The notes under the pieces are model-generated. The model worked only from the letters and a program-made list of their open reading frames with translations, did no database searches and was not told the origin of the DNA. Below are positions 24,781 through 33,078 of a DNA stretch of 64,000 nt, piece by piece. The translations under genes were made by a program, and so were the position numbers. The stretch covers positions 8,800 through 72,799 of the forward strand of contig JBQCHY010000080.1 in assembly GCA_051954235.1 (NCBI GenBank), written 5' to 3'. Each line of letters starts with the position of its first letter. Position 1 is the stretch's first letter. This stretch comes from 62-47 sp051954235 (GTDB lineage: Bacteria; Pseudomonadota; Alphaproteobacteria; Rhizobiales; Xanthobacteraceae).

Positions 24781-26277
24781 ATGACGCGTTTTCAAGGATC
24801 TGATCGGTTTCAAGAGGGCTATACTTTCGACGACGTGCTGTTGAAGCCCGGCCTCTCCGATATCCTGCCGTCCGAAGCCGACATCCGCTCCCGCGTCACC
24901 AAATCGATCTCCGTCAACATCCCGATCCTCGCTTCCGCGATGGACACCGTCACTGAAGCCAAGATGGCCATCGCCATGGCGCAGGCCGGCGGCATCGGCG
25001 TCATCCACCGCAACTTCGATCCGGAAGGGCAGGCGGCGCAGGTCCGGCAGGTCAAGAAATACGAATCCGGCATGGTGGTGAACCCGCTCACCATCGGCCC
25101 CGACGCCCAACTCGCCGACGCGCTGCTGCTGATGAAGGACCACGGCTTCTCCGGCATTCCGGTGGTCACCGGCGGCGGCCACGGCGTGCCCGGCAAGCTG
25201 GTCGGCATTCTCACCAACCGCGACGTCCGTTTCGCTACCGATCCGCACCAGAAGGTGTCGGAATTGATGACCCACGAGAACCTGGTGACGGTCCGCGAGA
25301 ACGTCAGCCAGGAAGAAGCCAAGCGGATGCTGCATCAGCATCGCATCGAGAAGCTGCTGGTGGTGGACGACCAGTATCGCTGCGTCGGCCTGATCACCGT
25401 CAAGGACATGGAAAAGGCGGTCACCCATCCGCTGGCCTGCAAGGACGCGCAGGGGCGCTTGCGCGTGGCGGCGGCGACCACCGTGGGCGAGGGCGGCTTT
25501 GAGCGCACCGAGCGGCTGATCGATGCCGGCGTCGATCTGATCGTGGTCGATACCGCGCACGGCCATTCCTCGCGGGTGCTGGAAGCGGTGAACCGCATCA
25601 AGAAGCGCTCCAACTCCGTGCAGGTGATCGCTGGCAACGTCGCCACCACTGAGGGTACGCAGGCGCTGATCGATGCCGGCGCGGACTGCGTCAAGGTCGG
25701 CATCGGGCCGGGCTCGATCTGCACCACCCGTATCGTCGCCGGCGTCGGCGTGCCGCAGCTCACCGCCATCATGGATGCAGTGGAAGCCGCGAAGAAGGCC
25801 GATATCCCGGTGATCGCCGACGGCGGCATCAAGTTCTCCGGCGATCTCGCCAAGGCGATCGCGGCCGGCGCCGATGTCGTCATGGTCGGCTCGCTGCTCG
25901 CCGGCACCGACGAGACGCCGGGCGAAGTGTTCCTGTGGCAGGGCCGTTCCTACAAGGCCTATCGCGGCATGGGTTCGGTCGGCGCAATGGCGCGCGGTTC
26001 GGCCGACCGCTATTTCCAGCAAGACATCAAGGACACGCTCAAGCTGGTGCCGGAAGGCATCGAGGGGCAGGTGGCCTATAAGGGGCCGGTCGGGAACGTG
26101 ATGCATCAGCTCGCCGGCGGCCTGCGCGCGGCGATGGGCTATGTCGGCGCGAAGAACATTCCCGAATTTCATGACAAGGCGCAGTTCGTCCGCATCACCA
26201 GCGCCGGTCTGCGTGAAAGCCACGTTCACGATGTGACGATCACCCGCGAAAGCCCGAATTATCCGGGTGGCGTGTAA
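24781..26277 (+). CDS. guaB: IMP dehydrogenase
   Basis: A 498-residue enzyme that oxidises IMP to XMP, the first step to GMP. It has FDDVLLKPGLSDILPSEAD at the N-terminus, a CBS-domain pair (about residues 95-210: LVGILTNRDVRF and LVVDDQYRCVGLITVKDM), and the catalytic loop GIGPGSICTTR with Cys314. The flap RGMGSVGAMARGSADRYFQ follows. ATG 24769 is possible; ATG 24781 is preferred because GGAG lies six bases upstream and it gives the usual N-terminus. GuaA, the next enzyme, is encoded 3.8 kb downstream on the same strand. Confidence 0.97.
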   Translation: MTRFQGSDRFQEGYTFDDVLLKPGLSDILPSEADIRSRVTKSISVNIPILASAMDTVTEAKMAIAMAQAGGIGVIHRNFDPEGQAAQVRQVKKYESGMVVNPLTIGPDAQLADALLLMKDHGFSGIPVVTGGGHGVPGKLVGILTNRDVRFATDPHQKVSELMTHENLVTVRENVSQEEAKRMLHQHRIEKLLVVDDQYRCVGLITVKDMEKAVTHPLACKDAQGRLRVAAATTVGEGGFERTERLIDAGVDLIVVDTAHGHSSRVLEAVNRIKKRSNSVQVIAGNVATTEGTQALIDAGADCVKVGIGPGSICTTRIVAGVGVPQLTAIMDAVEAAKKADIPVIADGGIKFSGDLAKAIAAGADVVMVGSLLAGTDETPGEVFLWQGRSYKAYRGMGSVGAMARGSADRYFQQDIKDTLKLVPEGIEGQVAYKGPVGNVMHQLAGGLRAAMGYVGAKNIPEFHDKAQFVRITSAGLRESHVHDVTITRESPNYPGGV

Positions 26278-26296
26278 CGACAGTTGCGGCCATACG

Positions 26297-26337
26297 TGAA
26301 AATTTCTCCATAACATCCTGTTCTGGCGAAATTTTCA
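26297..26337. promoter_or_regulatory. A/T-rich inverted repeat between guaB and the next gene
   Basis: TGAAAATTTC (26297-26306) and GAAATTTTCA (26328-26337) are perfect reverse complements with a 21-base spacer. Each half is itself nearly palindromic, and the half-site centres are 31 bases apart, close to three helical turns. It may be an operator or a weak terminator hairpin; there is no T-tract. The A/T content stands out from its surroundings. Confidence 0.45.
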
Positions 26338-26432
26338 GTATGGACATTCCGGTTTCCCCTCGGCGGTAAAACGCGGTAGGATGACCGGGCGGGACACCGT
26401 CGTTCCGTGTCAGAACTGGAATCGCGGTTGTC

Positions 26433-27056
26433 ATGTACGAATGGACGGACGAACGGCTCGAAGCTCTCTCCACGCCCGAGTTGAAGAACCTGCTCGGCAA
26501 TGCGGAGCGTAAATCCGCCGACGATCTGGCCGCCAAATGTAAGGCGGTGCTTGAGACGCGCAATGCGTTGAAGCCGAGCCGCATCGCCAAGCCGCGCACC
26601 GAACTGAAAGAATTCGAGCACACCGTCGCCGACCAGATTGCCGCCGTCGGCAAGGAACTGGCGGCGAAATACGATCTCTCCGAGGAGACGGCGAAGGCGC
26701 GCTCCGCCGACGTCAAGGGTTTCCGCGCCCACAAGCTGCTCGACTCCAAGGGCTCCGCCAAGCTCGGCGGCATGCAGCGCGACGGCTCGGTGGCGATCGA
26801 GCGCTACATCTCCTATCGGCGCGGCAACGACACCGTCTATCTCGGCGTCTTCCTGCTCAAGGACGCGCCGCTCGCGGATCACGAATTTCATGTGCTGGCG
26901 CCGGCCGCATTGCTCGCGGGCGGAAAGCCCGTCGCGGAGATTCGCCCGACCGCCACTGAGAAGCAGAAGCAGCCCGCCGACGCCGGCTTGGCTTTCAAGG
27001 ACCTCGCTTCCGCGACCGCCGCCTTCGATGCCGCGCTGGCCAAAATCACCGCCTGA
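26433..27056 (+). CDS. Conserved-looking protein of unknown function
   Basis: A 207-residue soluble protein with no signal or membrane segment; I do not recognise a family. The N-terminal half is helical and charged (ELKNLLGNAERKSADDLAAK onward, then KEFEHTVADQIAAVGKELA). A central stretch reads KGFRAHKLLDSKGSAKLGG followed by AIERYISYRRGNDTVYLGVF, which may be beta-rich. The C-terminus is Ala/Lys-rich. Codon use fits the neighbours, and the gene lies within the guaB-guaA interval. ATG 26433 lacks a strong ribosome binding site. Confidence 0.65.
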   Translation: MYEWTDERLEALSTPELKNLLGNAERKSADDLAAKCKAVLETRNALKPSRIAKPRTELKEFEHTVADQIAAVGKELAAKYDLSEETAKARSADVKGFRAHKLLDSKGSAKLGGMQRDGSVAIERYISYRRGNDTVYLGVFLLKDAPLADHEFHVLAPAALLAGGKPVAEIRPTATEKQKQPADAGLAFKDLASATAAFDAALAKITA

Positions 27057-27111
27057 CCGCTATCTTCCGGCTCGCGCCGTTCTCCATAAGCACTCTCTAG
27101 AGGAAACACCT

Positions 27112-28146
27112 ATGTCCCAGTCTGCCAAGCGTATCGTTCTGGCTTCCCGCCCGGTGGGCGAACCGACCCCGGCCAACTTCCGCCTCGAGGATTACGCCGT
27201 GCCGACGCCGGGCGAGGGCGAGGTGCTGTTACGGACGATCTGGCTGTCGCTCGATCCCTACATGCGCGGCCGCATGGATGATGGCCCGTCCTATTCCGCA
27301 CCGGTGCCGATCGACGGCGTGATGGAAGGCGGCACGGTCTGCGAGGTGGCGGCTTCCAATAATCCTGGCTTCGCCAAGGGCGACATCGTGCTGGCCCATA
27401 GCGGCTGGCAGCAATACGCGCTGTCGAACGGCAAGGGCCTGCGCAAGATCGATCCGAGCATCGCGCCGATCTCGACGGCGGTGGGCATCCTCGGCATGCC
27501 GGGCATGACCGCCTATACCGGTCTTCTGGCCATAGGCAATCCGCAGCCGGGCGAGACGGTGGTGGTCGCGGCGGCTTCCGGCGCGGTCGGCTCAGCCGTC
27601 GGGCAGATCGCGAAGATCAAGGGCGCTCGGGCGGTCGGCATCGTCGGCGGTAAGGAGAAGTGCGACTACGTCAAGAACGAACTCGGCTTCGACGAATGCA
27701 TCGATCATCGCGATCCCGATCTGCGGGCGCGGGTCAAAGAAGCCTGTCCGAAAGGCATCGATGTCTATTTCGAGAACGTCGGCGGCAAGGTGTTCGACGC
27801 CGTGCTGCCGCGCTTCAACGACTTCGCGCGCATTCCGGTCTGCGGCCTGATCGCTGACTACAACACCATCTTCGGCAAGGACACGCCGACGCCGCCGTGG
27901 GCCAACACCATCATGCGGCAGATCCTGGTCAAGCGCCTCAATTTCCGCGGCTTCATCGTCCGCGATTTCGCCGCGATGTATCCGGACTTCATCCGCGACA
28001 TGTCGCAGTGGCTGCGCGAGGGCAAGATCAAGCACAAGGAGTTCGTCACCGAAGGGCTCGACAGCGCGCCGCAAGCCTTTATGGGCCTGCTCAAGGGTGC
28101 CAACTTCGGCAAGCAACTGGTCCGCGTCGGCCCTGACAAGGCGTAA
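27112..28146 (+). CDS. NADP-dependent oxidoreductase, CurA/leukotriene B4 dehydrogenase type (MDR family)
   Basis: A 344-residue zinc-free medium-chain reductase. Characteristic segments are IWLSLDPYMRGRM, the cofactor region VVVAAASGAVGSAVGQIAK, DECIDHRDPD, and VYFENVGGKVFDAVLPR, typical of prostaglandin reductase/CurA relatives that reduce alpha,beta-unsaturated ketones. ATG 27112 follows GAGGAAAC. The frame is open far upstream in another gene's shadow, which is ignored. It is followed at 38 bases by the MAPEG gene, possibly one unit. Confidence 0.88.
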   Translation: MSQSAKRIVLASRPVGEPTPANFRLEDYAVPTPGEGEVLLRTIWLSLDPYMRGRMDDGPSYSAPVPIDGVMEGGTVCEVAASNNPGFAKGDIVLAHSGWQQYALSNGKGLRKIDPSIAPISTAVGILGMPGMTAYTGLLAIGNPQPGETVVVAAASGAVGSAVGQIAKIKGARAVGIVGGKEKCDYVKNELGFDECIDHRDPDLRARVKEACPKGIDVYFENVGGKVFDAVLPRFNDFARIPVCGLIADYNTIFGKDTPTPPWANTIMRQILVKRLNFRGFIVRDFAAMYPDFIRDMSQWLREGKIKHKEFVTEGLDSAPQAFMGLLKGANFGKQLVRVGPDKA

Positions 28147-28184
28147 GCCGGGAGCGGCCGTGCACAACAGAACGGAGGCCCGCG

Positions 28185-28604
28185 ATGTCCGTCCAGATGG
28201 TGTTGCTGCCGGTGTTCGTGCTCGTGGGCCTGACCTTCGCGCTGCTGTTGATGATGGCGGGAGTGCGAACCGGGGCGTTAACTTCGGGAGAGGTGACGTT
28301 CAAGGATATCGCGCTCGGTCGTAACTGGCCGGATCGCGCGACGCAGATCGGCAACTGCTTCAACAACCAGTTTCAGTTGCCGCTGCTGTTCTATGTGTTG
28401 GTCGCCGTCGCGTTGCCGCTGCGCCGGGCCGATCTGGTGTTCGTGTTGCTGTCGTGGGTATTCGTCGTGACGCGCTTCGTCCACGCCGGCATCTTCGTCA
28501 CCAGCAACGACGTGCGGCAGCGCTCGCTGGTTTGGTTCGCCGGCGTCCTTGTGCTGATGGCGATGTGGCTGTACTTCGCGCTACGGCTTTTGCTGCTGAT
28601 TTAG
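28185..28604 (+). CDS. MAPEG-family membrane protein
   Basis: A 139-residue protein with four predicted membrane helices (about 5-27, 65-80, 85-105 and 115-137). The loop RNWPDRATQIGNCFNNQFQLP and the helix start RFVHAGIF are typical of MAPEG proteins (relatives of membrane glutathione transferases). GGAGG at 28174-28178 precedes ATG 28185. Bacterial members of this type have no agreed activity, so none is assigned. Confidence 0.8.
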   Translation: MSVQMVLLPVFVLVGLTFALLLMMAGVRTGALTSGEVTFKDIALGRNWPDRATQIGNCFNNQFQLPLLFYVLVAVALPLRRADLVFVLLSWVFVVTRFVHAGIFVTSNDVRQRSLVWFAGVLVLMAMWLYFALRLLLLI

Positions 28605-28632
28605 CGGCATTGCGCATTCACTGAGGATTGTC

Positions 28633-29934
28633 ATGACACCGGGCGCAAGGCTCGCCGCAGCCATTGAAGTGATTTCCGCGATCGATACGCAGCGGGTGCC
28701 GGCGGCCAAGGCGCTGAAGGAATGGGGCACCGCGCATCGCTTCGCCGGCTCCGGCGATCGCGCTGCGATCTCCGGGCTGGTGTTCGACGTGCTGCGCCGT
28801 CGCGCCTCCAGCGCCTGGATCATGGACGACGACACGCCGCGCGCGCGGGTGTTCGGCATGATGAAACTGGAGCGCGGTATGAGCGCCGACGCGCTCGCCG
28901 CGCTGTGCGACGGGTCGCGCTTTGCGCCCGATACGCTGTCGCCGGCCGAGCGCCATGCGTTGACGGTGCGCACGGTCGATGGCGCGCCGGCGCCGGTCGC
29001 GGGCGACTATCCGGAATGGATGGACGCGCATCTGGCCGAAGTATTCGGCGACGACCGCGTGGCGGAAGCCGCCGCGATGGCGCGCCGCGCGCCGCTCGAC
29101 CTGCGCGTCAACACCCTCAAAGCCAAGCGCGAGAAGGTGGCGGCCTCGCTGGCCCATCTCGGCGCCAAGCCGACGCGATGGTCGCCGTGGGGTCTGCGGA
29201 TCGCCCTCGGCGCCGACGCCCGCAACCCCGGCATCCATGCCGAGGAGGATTTCGTCAAAGGCGGCGTCGAGGTGCAGGACGAGGGCTCGCAACTCGCGGC
29301 GCTATTCTCCGGTGCGAAGCCCGGCGAGCAGGTGATCGACCTCTGCGCGGGGGCGGGCGGCAAAACGCTTGCGCTGGCGGCGATGATGCAGGGCAAGGGC
29401 CGGCTGATCGCCACCGACGGCGACAAGCGCCAGCTTGCACCCATTCACGAGCGGCTGTCGCGCGCCGGCGTCCACAACGCCGAAATTCGCGCGCCGAAGG
29501 GCGACGCCGATCCGCTGAGCGAGATCCGCGCCTCCGCCGATCTGGTGCTGATCGACGCGCCCTGCACCGGCACCGGGACGTGGCGGCGCAATCCGGATGC
29601 CAAATGGCGGATCCGCCCCGGCGCGCTGGAGGTCCGGCTCAAGGCGCAGGCCGAGGTGCTGGACCGCGCCGCGCCGCTGGTGAAGCCGGGCGGGCGGATC
29701 GTCTACATCACCTGCTCGGTGCTGCCGGCCGAGAACAACGCCCAAATCCGTGGCTTTCTCACCCGCCAGCCGGGATTTGCCGTGGTGCCGCCGGTGCAGG
29801 TCGCGGGCCCGCTCTGGGACAAGGCCGAGGATTTCCTCGCCGCAACCCTGCAAAGCCCGGAAGGGCTCCTGATGACGCCGCGCCGCACCGGCACCGACGG
29901 CTTCTTCGTCTCGGTGCTGCGCAAGGCAGGATAG
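28633..29934 (+). CDS. RsmB/NOP-family RNA (cytosine-5) methyltransferase
   Basis: A 433-residue SAM-dependent methyltransferase. The N-terminal region (about 1-130) looks like a NusB-like helical domain, as in RsmB. The catalytic part carries VQDEGSQLAALF, VIDLCAGAGGKTLALAAMM (motif I), LIDAPCTGTGTWRRNPDAKW (motif IV with Cys) and YITCSVLPAENN (motif VI, the catalytic Cys region). Both cysteines expected for C5 methylation are present. It may be RsmB or a paralogue. It lies just before the R2 element preceding guaA. Confidence 0.87.
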   Translation: MTPGARLAAAIEVISAIDTQRVPAAKALKEWGTAHRFAGSGDRAAISGLVFDVLRRRASSAWIMDDDTPRARVFGMMKLERGMSADALAALCDGSRFAPDTLSPAERHALTVRTVDGAPAPVAGDYPEWMDAHLAEVFGDDRVAEAAAMARRAPLDLRVNTLKAKREKVAASLAHLGAKPTRWSPWGLRIALGADARNPGIHAEEDFVKGGVEVQDEGSQLAALFSGAKPGEQVIDLCAGAGGKTLALAAMMQGKGRLIATDGDKRQLAPIHERLSRAGVHNAEIRAPKGDADPLSEIRASADLVLIDAPCTGTGTWRRNPDAKWRIRPGALEVRLKAQAEVLDRAAPLVKPGGRIVYITCSVLPAENNAQIRGFLTRQPGFAVVPPVQVAGPLWDKAEDFLAATLQSPEGLLMTPRRTGTDGFFVSVLRKAG

Positions 29935-29941
29935 TTGGCTT

Positions 29942-30069
29942 CGTCATGCCCGGACTTGTTCCGGGCATCCACGTCTTCCTAATCTACGGCCGGAATAAAG
30001 GCGTGGATGGCCGGGACATAGGCGAGCTTAGCGACGCCGTTCTTCGAACGGTTATGCCCGGCCATGACG
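29942..30069. repeat. Mosaic R2 repeat touching guaA
   Basis: It starts as a normal R2 (CGTCATGCCCGGACTTG, GCATCCACGTCTTCC, GCGTGGATGGCCGGGACA) but continues with an extra arm, GCGACGCCGTTCTTCGAACG then GTTATGCCCGGCCATGAC. It is therefore about 40 bases longer than the others. Its last ATG (30064) is in frame with guaA, but lacks a ribosome binding site. Confidence 0.78.
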
Positions 30070-30114
30070 GTTTCCTGGCTTGCGGGGCCGCTGCCGGTCG
30101 CGTATCTCCTGCCC

Positions 30115-31710
30115 ATGACAGCAGACAGCCAGACTAACCCGGCGGCCACGGACATCGCGGCCGCGCACGACAAGATTCTCATCATCGATTTCGGATCGCA
30201 GGTGACGCAGCTGATCGCGCGGCGGGTGCGCGAGGAGGGTGTCTATTCCGAAATCGTGCCGTTCCAGAAAGCCGAAGCCGCCTTCCGCGAGATGAAGCCC
30301 AAGGGCGTGATCCTCTCCGGCGGTCCCGCTTCCGTGCTCGACAAGGACGCGCCGTCGGCGCCGCTCTCGCTGCTCACCGCCGGCGTGCCGGTGCTCGGCA
30401 TTTGCTACGGCGAACAGACCATGGCGCAGCAACTCGGCGGCACCGTCGAAGCCGGCCATCATCGCGAGTTCGGCCGCGCCGCCATCGAAGTCACCGACGA
30501 CTGCGCGCTGTTCGAGGGCGTCTGGCAGAAGGGCGGCAAATACGACGTCTGGATGAGCCACGGCGACCGCGTCACCAAACTGCCGGATGGTTTCCGCGCG
30601 GTGGCGAAGGCGGCCGGCTCGCCGATCTCGGTGATCGCCGACGACAAGCGCAAGTTCTACGCAATGCAGTTTCACCCCGAGGTGGTACACACCCCGGACG
30701 GCGCCAAGCTGCTCCGCAACTTCGTCCGCAAGGTGGTTGGCCTCACCGGCGACTGGACCATGCGTGCCTTCCGCGAGGAAGCTGTTGAGAAAATCCGCGC
30801 GCAGGTCGGCAAAGGCAAGGTGATCTGCGGCCTATCCGGCGGCGTCGATTCATCCGTCGCGGCGATCCTGATTCACGAAGCCATCGGCGACCAGCTCACC
30901 TGCGTGTTCGTCGATCACGGCATGCTGCGCAAGGATGAGGCGAAGAGCGTCGTCGACATGTTCCGGCATCACTACAACATTCCGCTGGTGCATGTGGATG
31001 CCTCGAAGCAGTTCCTCGGCGAACTCGACGGCGTCACCGATCCGGAAGTGAAGCGCAAGACCATCGGCCGGCTGTTCATCGACGTGTTCGAGGCGGAAGC
31101 CAAGAGAATCGGCGGCGCGGATTTCCTCGCGCAGGGCACGCTCTATCCGGACGTGATCGAAAGCGTGTCGTTCACCGGTGGCCCGTCGGTGACGATCAAG
31201 TCGCATCACAACGTCGGTGGCTTGCCGGCGCGGATGAACATGAAACTGGTCGAGCCGTTGCGCGAACTGTTCAAGGACGAGGTGCGCGCGCTCGGCCGCG
31301 AACTCGGCTTGCCGGATATCTTCGTCGGCCGTCATCCGTTCCCGGGACCGGGGCTCGCGATCCGCTGCCCCGGCGAGATCACGCGCGAAAAACTAGATAT
31401 CCTGCGCGACGCGGATGCGGTCTACATCGACCAGATCCGCAAGGCCGGACTTTACGACACCATCTGGCAGGCCTTCGCAGTGTTGTTGCCGGTAAAGACG
31501 GTGGGCGTGATGGGCGATGGTCGCACCTACGAGTATGTCGTGGGCCTGCGCGCGGTGACCTCGACCGACGGCATGACCGCGGACTTCTATCCGTTCGACA
31601 TGAAATTCCTCGGCGAAACCGCAACCCGCATTATCAACGAAGTCAAAGGCGTCAACCGCGTCGTCTACGACGTGACCAGCAAGCCGCCCGGCACCATCGA
31701 GTGGGAATGA
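30115..31710 (+). CDS. guaA: GMP synthase (glutamine-hydrolysing)
   Basis: A 531-residue enzyme converting XMP to GMP with ATP and glutamine. It has an N-terminal class I glutamine amidotransferase (ILIIDFGSQVTQLIARRV; catalytic Cys97 in LGICYGEQTM; His in AMQFHPEVVHT). An ATP-pyrophosphatase domain follows (GLSGGVDSSVAA) with the dimerisation domain (VGVMGDGRTYEYVVGLRAV) and the C-terminal KPPGTIEWE. ATG 30115 gives the usual short lead; ATG 30064 lies inside the R2 repeat and is less likely. Together with guaB it makes GMP from IMP. Confidence 0.96.
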   Translation: MTADSQTNPAATDIAAAHDKILIIDFGSQVTQLIARRVREEGVYSEIVPFQKAEAAFREMKPKGVILSGGPASVLDKDAPSAPLSLLTAGVPVLGICYGEQTMAQQLGGTVEAGHHREFGRAAIEVTDDCALFEGVWQKGGKYDVWMSHGDRVTKLPDGFRAVAKAAGSPISVIADDKRKFYAMQFHPEVVHTPDGAKLLRNFVRKVVGLTGDWTMRAFREEAVEKIRAQVGKGKVICGLSGGVDSSVAAILIHEAIGDQLTCVFVDHGMLRKDEAKSVVDMFRHHYNIPLVHVDASKQFLGELDGVTDPEVKRKTIGRLFIDVFEAEAKRIGGADFLAQGTLYPDVIESVSFTGGPSVTIKSHHNVGGLPARMNMKLVEPLRELFKDEVRALGRELGLPDIFVGRHPFPGPGLAIRCPGEITREKLDILRDADAVYIDQIRKAGLYDTIWQAFAVLLPVKTVGVMGDGRTYEYVVGLRAVTSTDGMTADFYPFDMKFLGETATRIINEVKGVNRVVYDVTSKPPGTIEWE

Positions 31711-31826
31711 TCTGCGCTCGAGTGCCATCCGCGTGAAGGCTGGAAGGCTTACGGTGTGTTGCTCATGGGGTCGGCAGCGATAGCAACCTTTGACGGGCAA
31801 AAACGACCCGAAAGGGAGACGCCCCG

Positions 31827-32522
31827 ATGGCGAACGGATGGGATGAATCCGCCGAGGCCTGGATCGCCAGCATGGGCGAGGACGGCGATTTCAGCCGCAC
31901 CTGTGTTCTCGACAAGCCGATGCTGCAACGTATCCGCATGGGGGATTTTACCAACGCCCTCGATGTCGGGTGCGGGGAGGGGCGCTTCTCGCGCATGCTG
32001 CGCGGCCTCGGCGTGCCGACGGTCGGCATCGATCCGACTGCGCGGTTGATCGATGAGGCGCGTCGACGCGATCCCGATGGTGATTACCAACTGGGAAGCG
32101 CCGAGGACCTGCAATTTTCCCACGATGCCTTCGATCTCGTCGTCAGCTATCTGACGCTGATCGATATTCCGGATGCCGCCAAGGCGATCGCGGAGATGGT
32201 GCGCGTGCTGAAGCCCGGCGGCAGGTTGCTGATTGCCAATCTCACCAGTTTTGGAACGGCGAGCGATGGCTGGTCGAAGGAGCCGCAACCGCGCTTCTGC
32301 ATCGACAATTATCTCGACACCCGCGCGCTACTTTCCGAATGGGGCGACATCAGGATCACCAACTGGCATCGACCTCTCAGCTATTACATGAAGCTGCTGC
32401 TCGGTGAGGGTCTCATTCTGCGGCACTTCGATGAACCGCACCCCTATGGCGGCAAACCTGCCGTCGCCGAGAAGTATCGACGCGTTCCGTGGCTGATGCT
32501 GATGGAGTGGGAGAAGCCATAG
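31827..32522 (+). CDS. Class I SAM-dependent methyltransferase (UbiE/COQ5-like fold)
   Basis: A 231-residue methyltransferase. The SAM motif is ALDVGCGEGRFSRMLRGLG, followed by GIDPTARLIDEARRRDPDG, then FDLVVSYLTLIDIPD and LKPGGRLLIANLT. Substrate is not evident; the C-terminal part (LSYYMKLLLGEGLILRHFDE) is typical of small-molecule methyltransferases. GGGAG precedes ATG 31827. It is convergent with the secreted-protein pair that follows. Confidence 0.83.
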   Translation: MANGWDESAEAWIASMGEDGDFSRTCVLDKPMLQRIRMGDFTNALDVGCGEGRFSRMLRGLGVPTVGIDPTARLIDEARRRDPDGDYQLGSAEDLQFSHDAFDLVVSYLTLIDIPDAAKAIAEMVRVLKPGGRLLIANLTSFGTASDGWSKEPQPRFCIDNYLDTRALLSEWGDIRITNWHRPLSYYMKLLLGEGLILRHFDEPHPYGGKPAVAEKYRRVPWLMLMEWEKP

Positions 32523-32557
32523 GTTTCGTGGAGCGCCCGCCGCTTTGTTGACCGTCG

Positions 32558-33019
32558 TTATTCCGCGAAGCAGGTGACGGCTCCGGTATAGTCAATCGTA
32601 TTGCTGTCGCTTCCGGTGGAGGCGGTCGCGTCGGCGATCGAAAGTTTGTAGGTGCCGGCGAAACTTCCCCCGTCGTCATCTGCCGTCGTGCGGATGATGA
32701 GTTCGACCGATCCGAATGCCTTGTCGATCACGCGTTCCTTGTAAAGCACAAGGCGCAGTTCCTTATCGTCGAGCCAGTATTGCGGGCGGTCGCCGACGTC
32801 GAAAGTCACGCGGCGCATATCTTCCGCGATCTTGTCGTTGAGAACCGTCAACTCGGCCCTGAAATTGAAGGTCGGACTGCCCATCCCATGGGTCACGCCG
32901 GCGCGGACGTTGAGCTGCACGGTGGCGTCGTCGATATCGCATGCCATCCCGCCTGAGGCGTTGGCGGAATTGATCGTGAGCAGCATGAGAAGGGGTGCCA
33001 AAAGGAAGATAGGTCGCAT
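32558..33019 (-). CDS. Small secreted protein of unknown function
   Basis: A 153-residue protein with a clear signal peptide (IFLLAPLLMLLTINSANA, then SGGMACDI). The mature part looks beta-rich, alternating charged and hydrophobic (FRAELTVLNDKIAEDMRRV, ELRLVLYKERVIDKAFGSVE), with two Cys (in MACDI and VTCFAE) that could form a disulphide. No family recognised. It starts 59 bases after the stop of the next secreted protein on the same strand, so they are probably cotranscribed. Confidence 0.65.
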   Translation of the reverse strand: MRPIFLLAPLLMLLTINSANASGGMACDIDDATVQLNVRAGVTHGMGSPTFNFRAELTVLNDKIAEDMRRVTFDVGDRPQYWLDDKELRLVLYKERVIDKAFGSVELIIRTTADDDGGSFAGTYKLSIADATASTGSDSNTIDYTGAVTCFAE

Positions 33020-33078
33020 CTGCGCTGGTCTCCTGTCCGTCTGATCTCATGCGCCGCCTTCGGTCGGCGGCTGGAGCA

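Noticed and set aside
24499..26316. 605-residue open frame antisense to guaB
   Set aside because: It mirrors the codon pattern of guaB on the other strand, is rich in His/Asp/Arg/Ala as expected for such a shadow, and has no family feature.
30064..30114. Upstream start for guaA inside the R2 repeat
   Set aside because: No ribosome binding site; the added residues are repeat sequence and absent from the usual GuaA N-terminus. Kept only as a finding to test.
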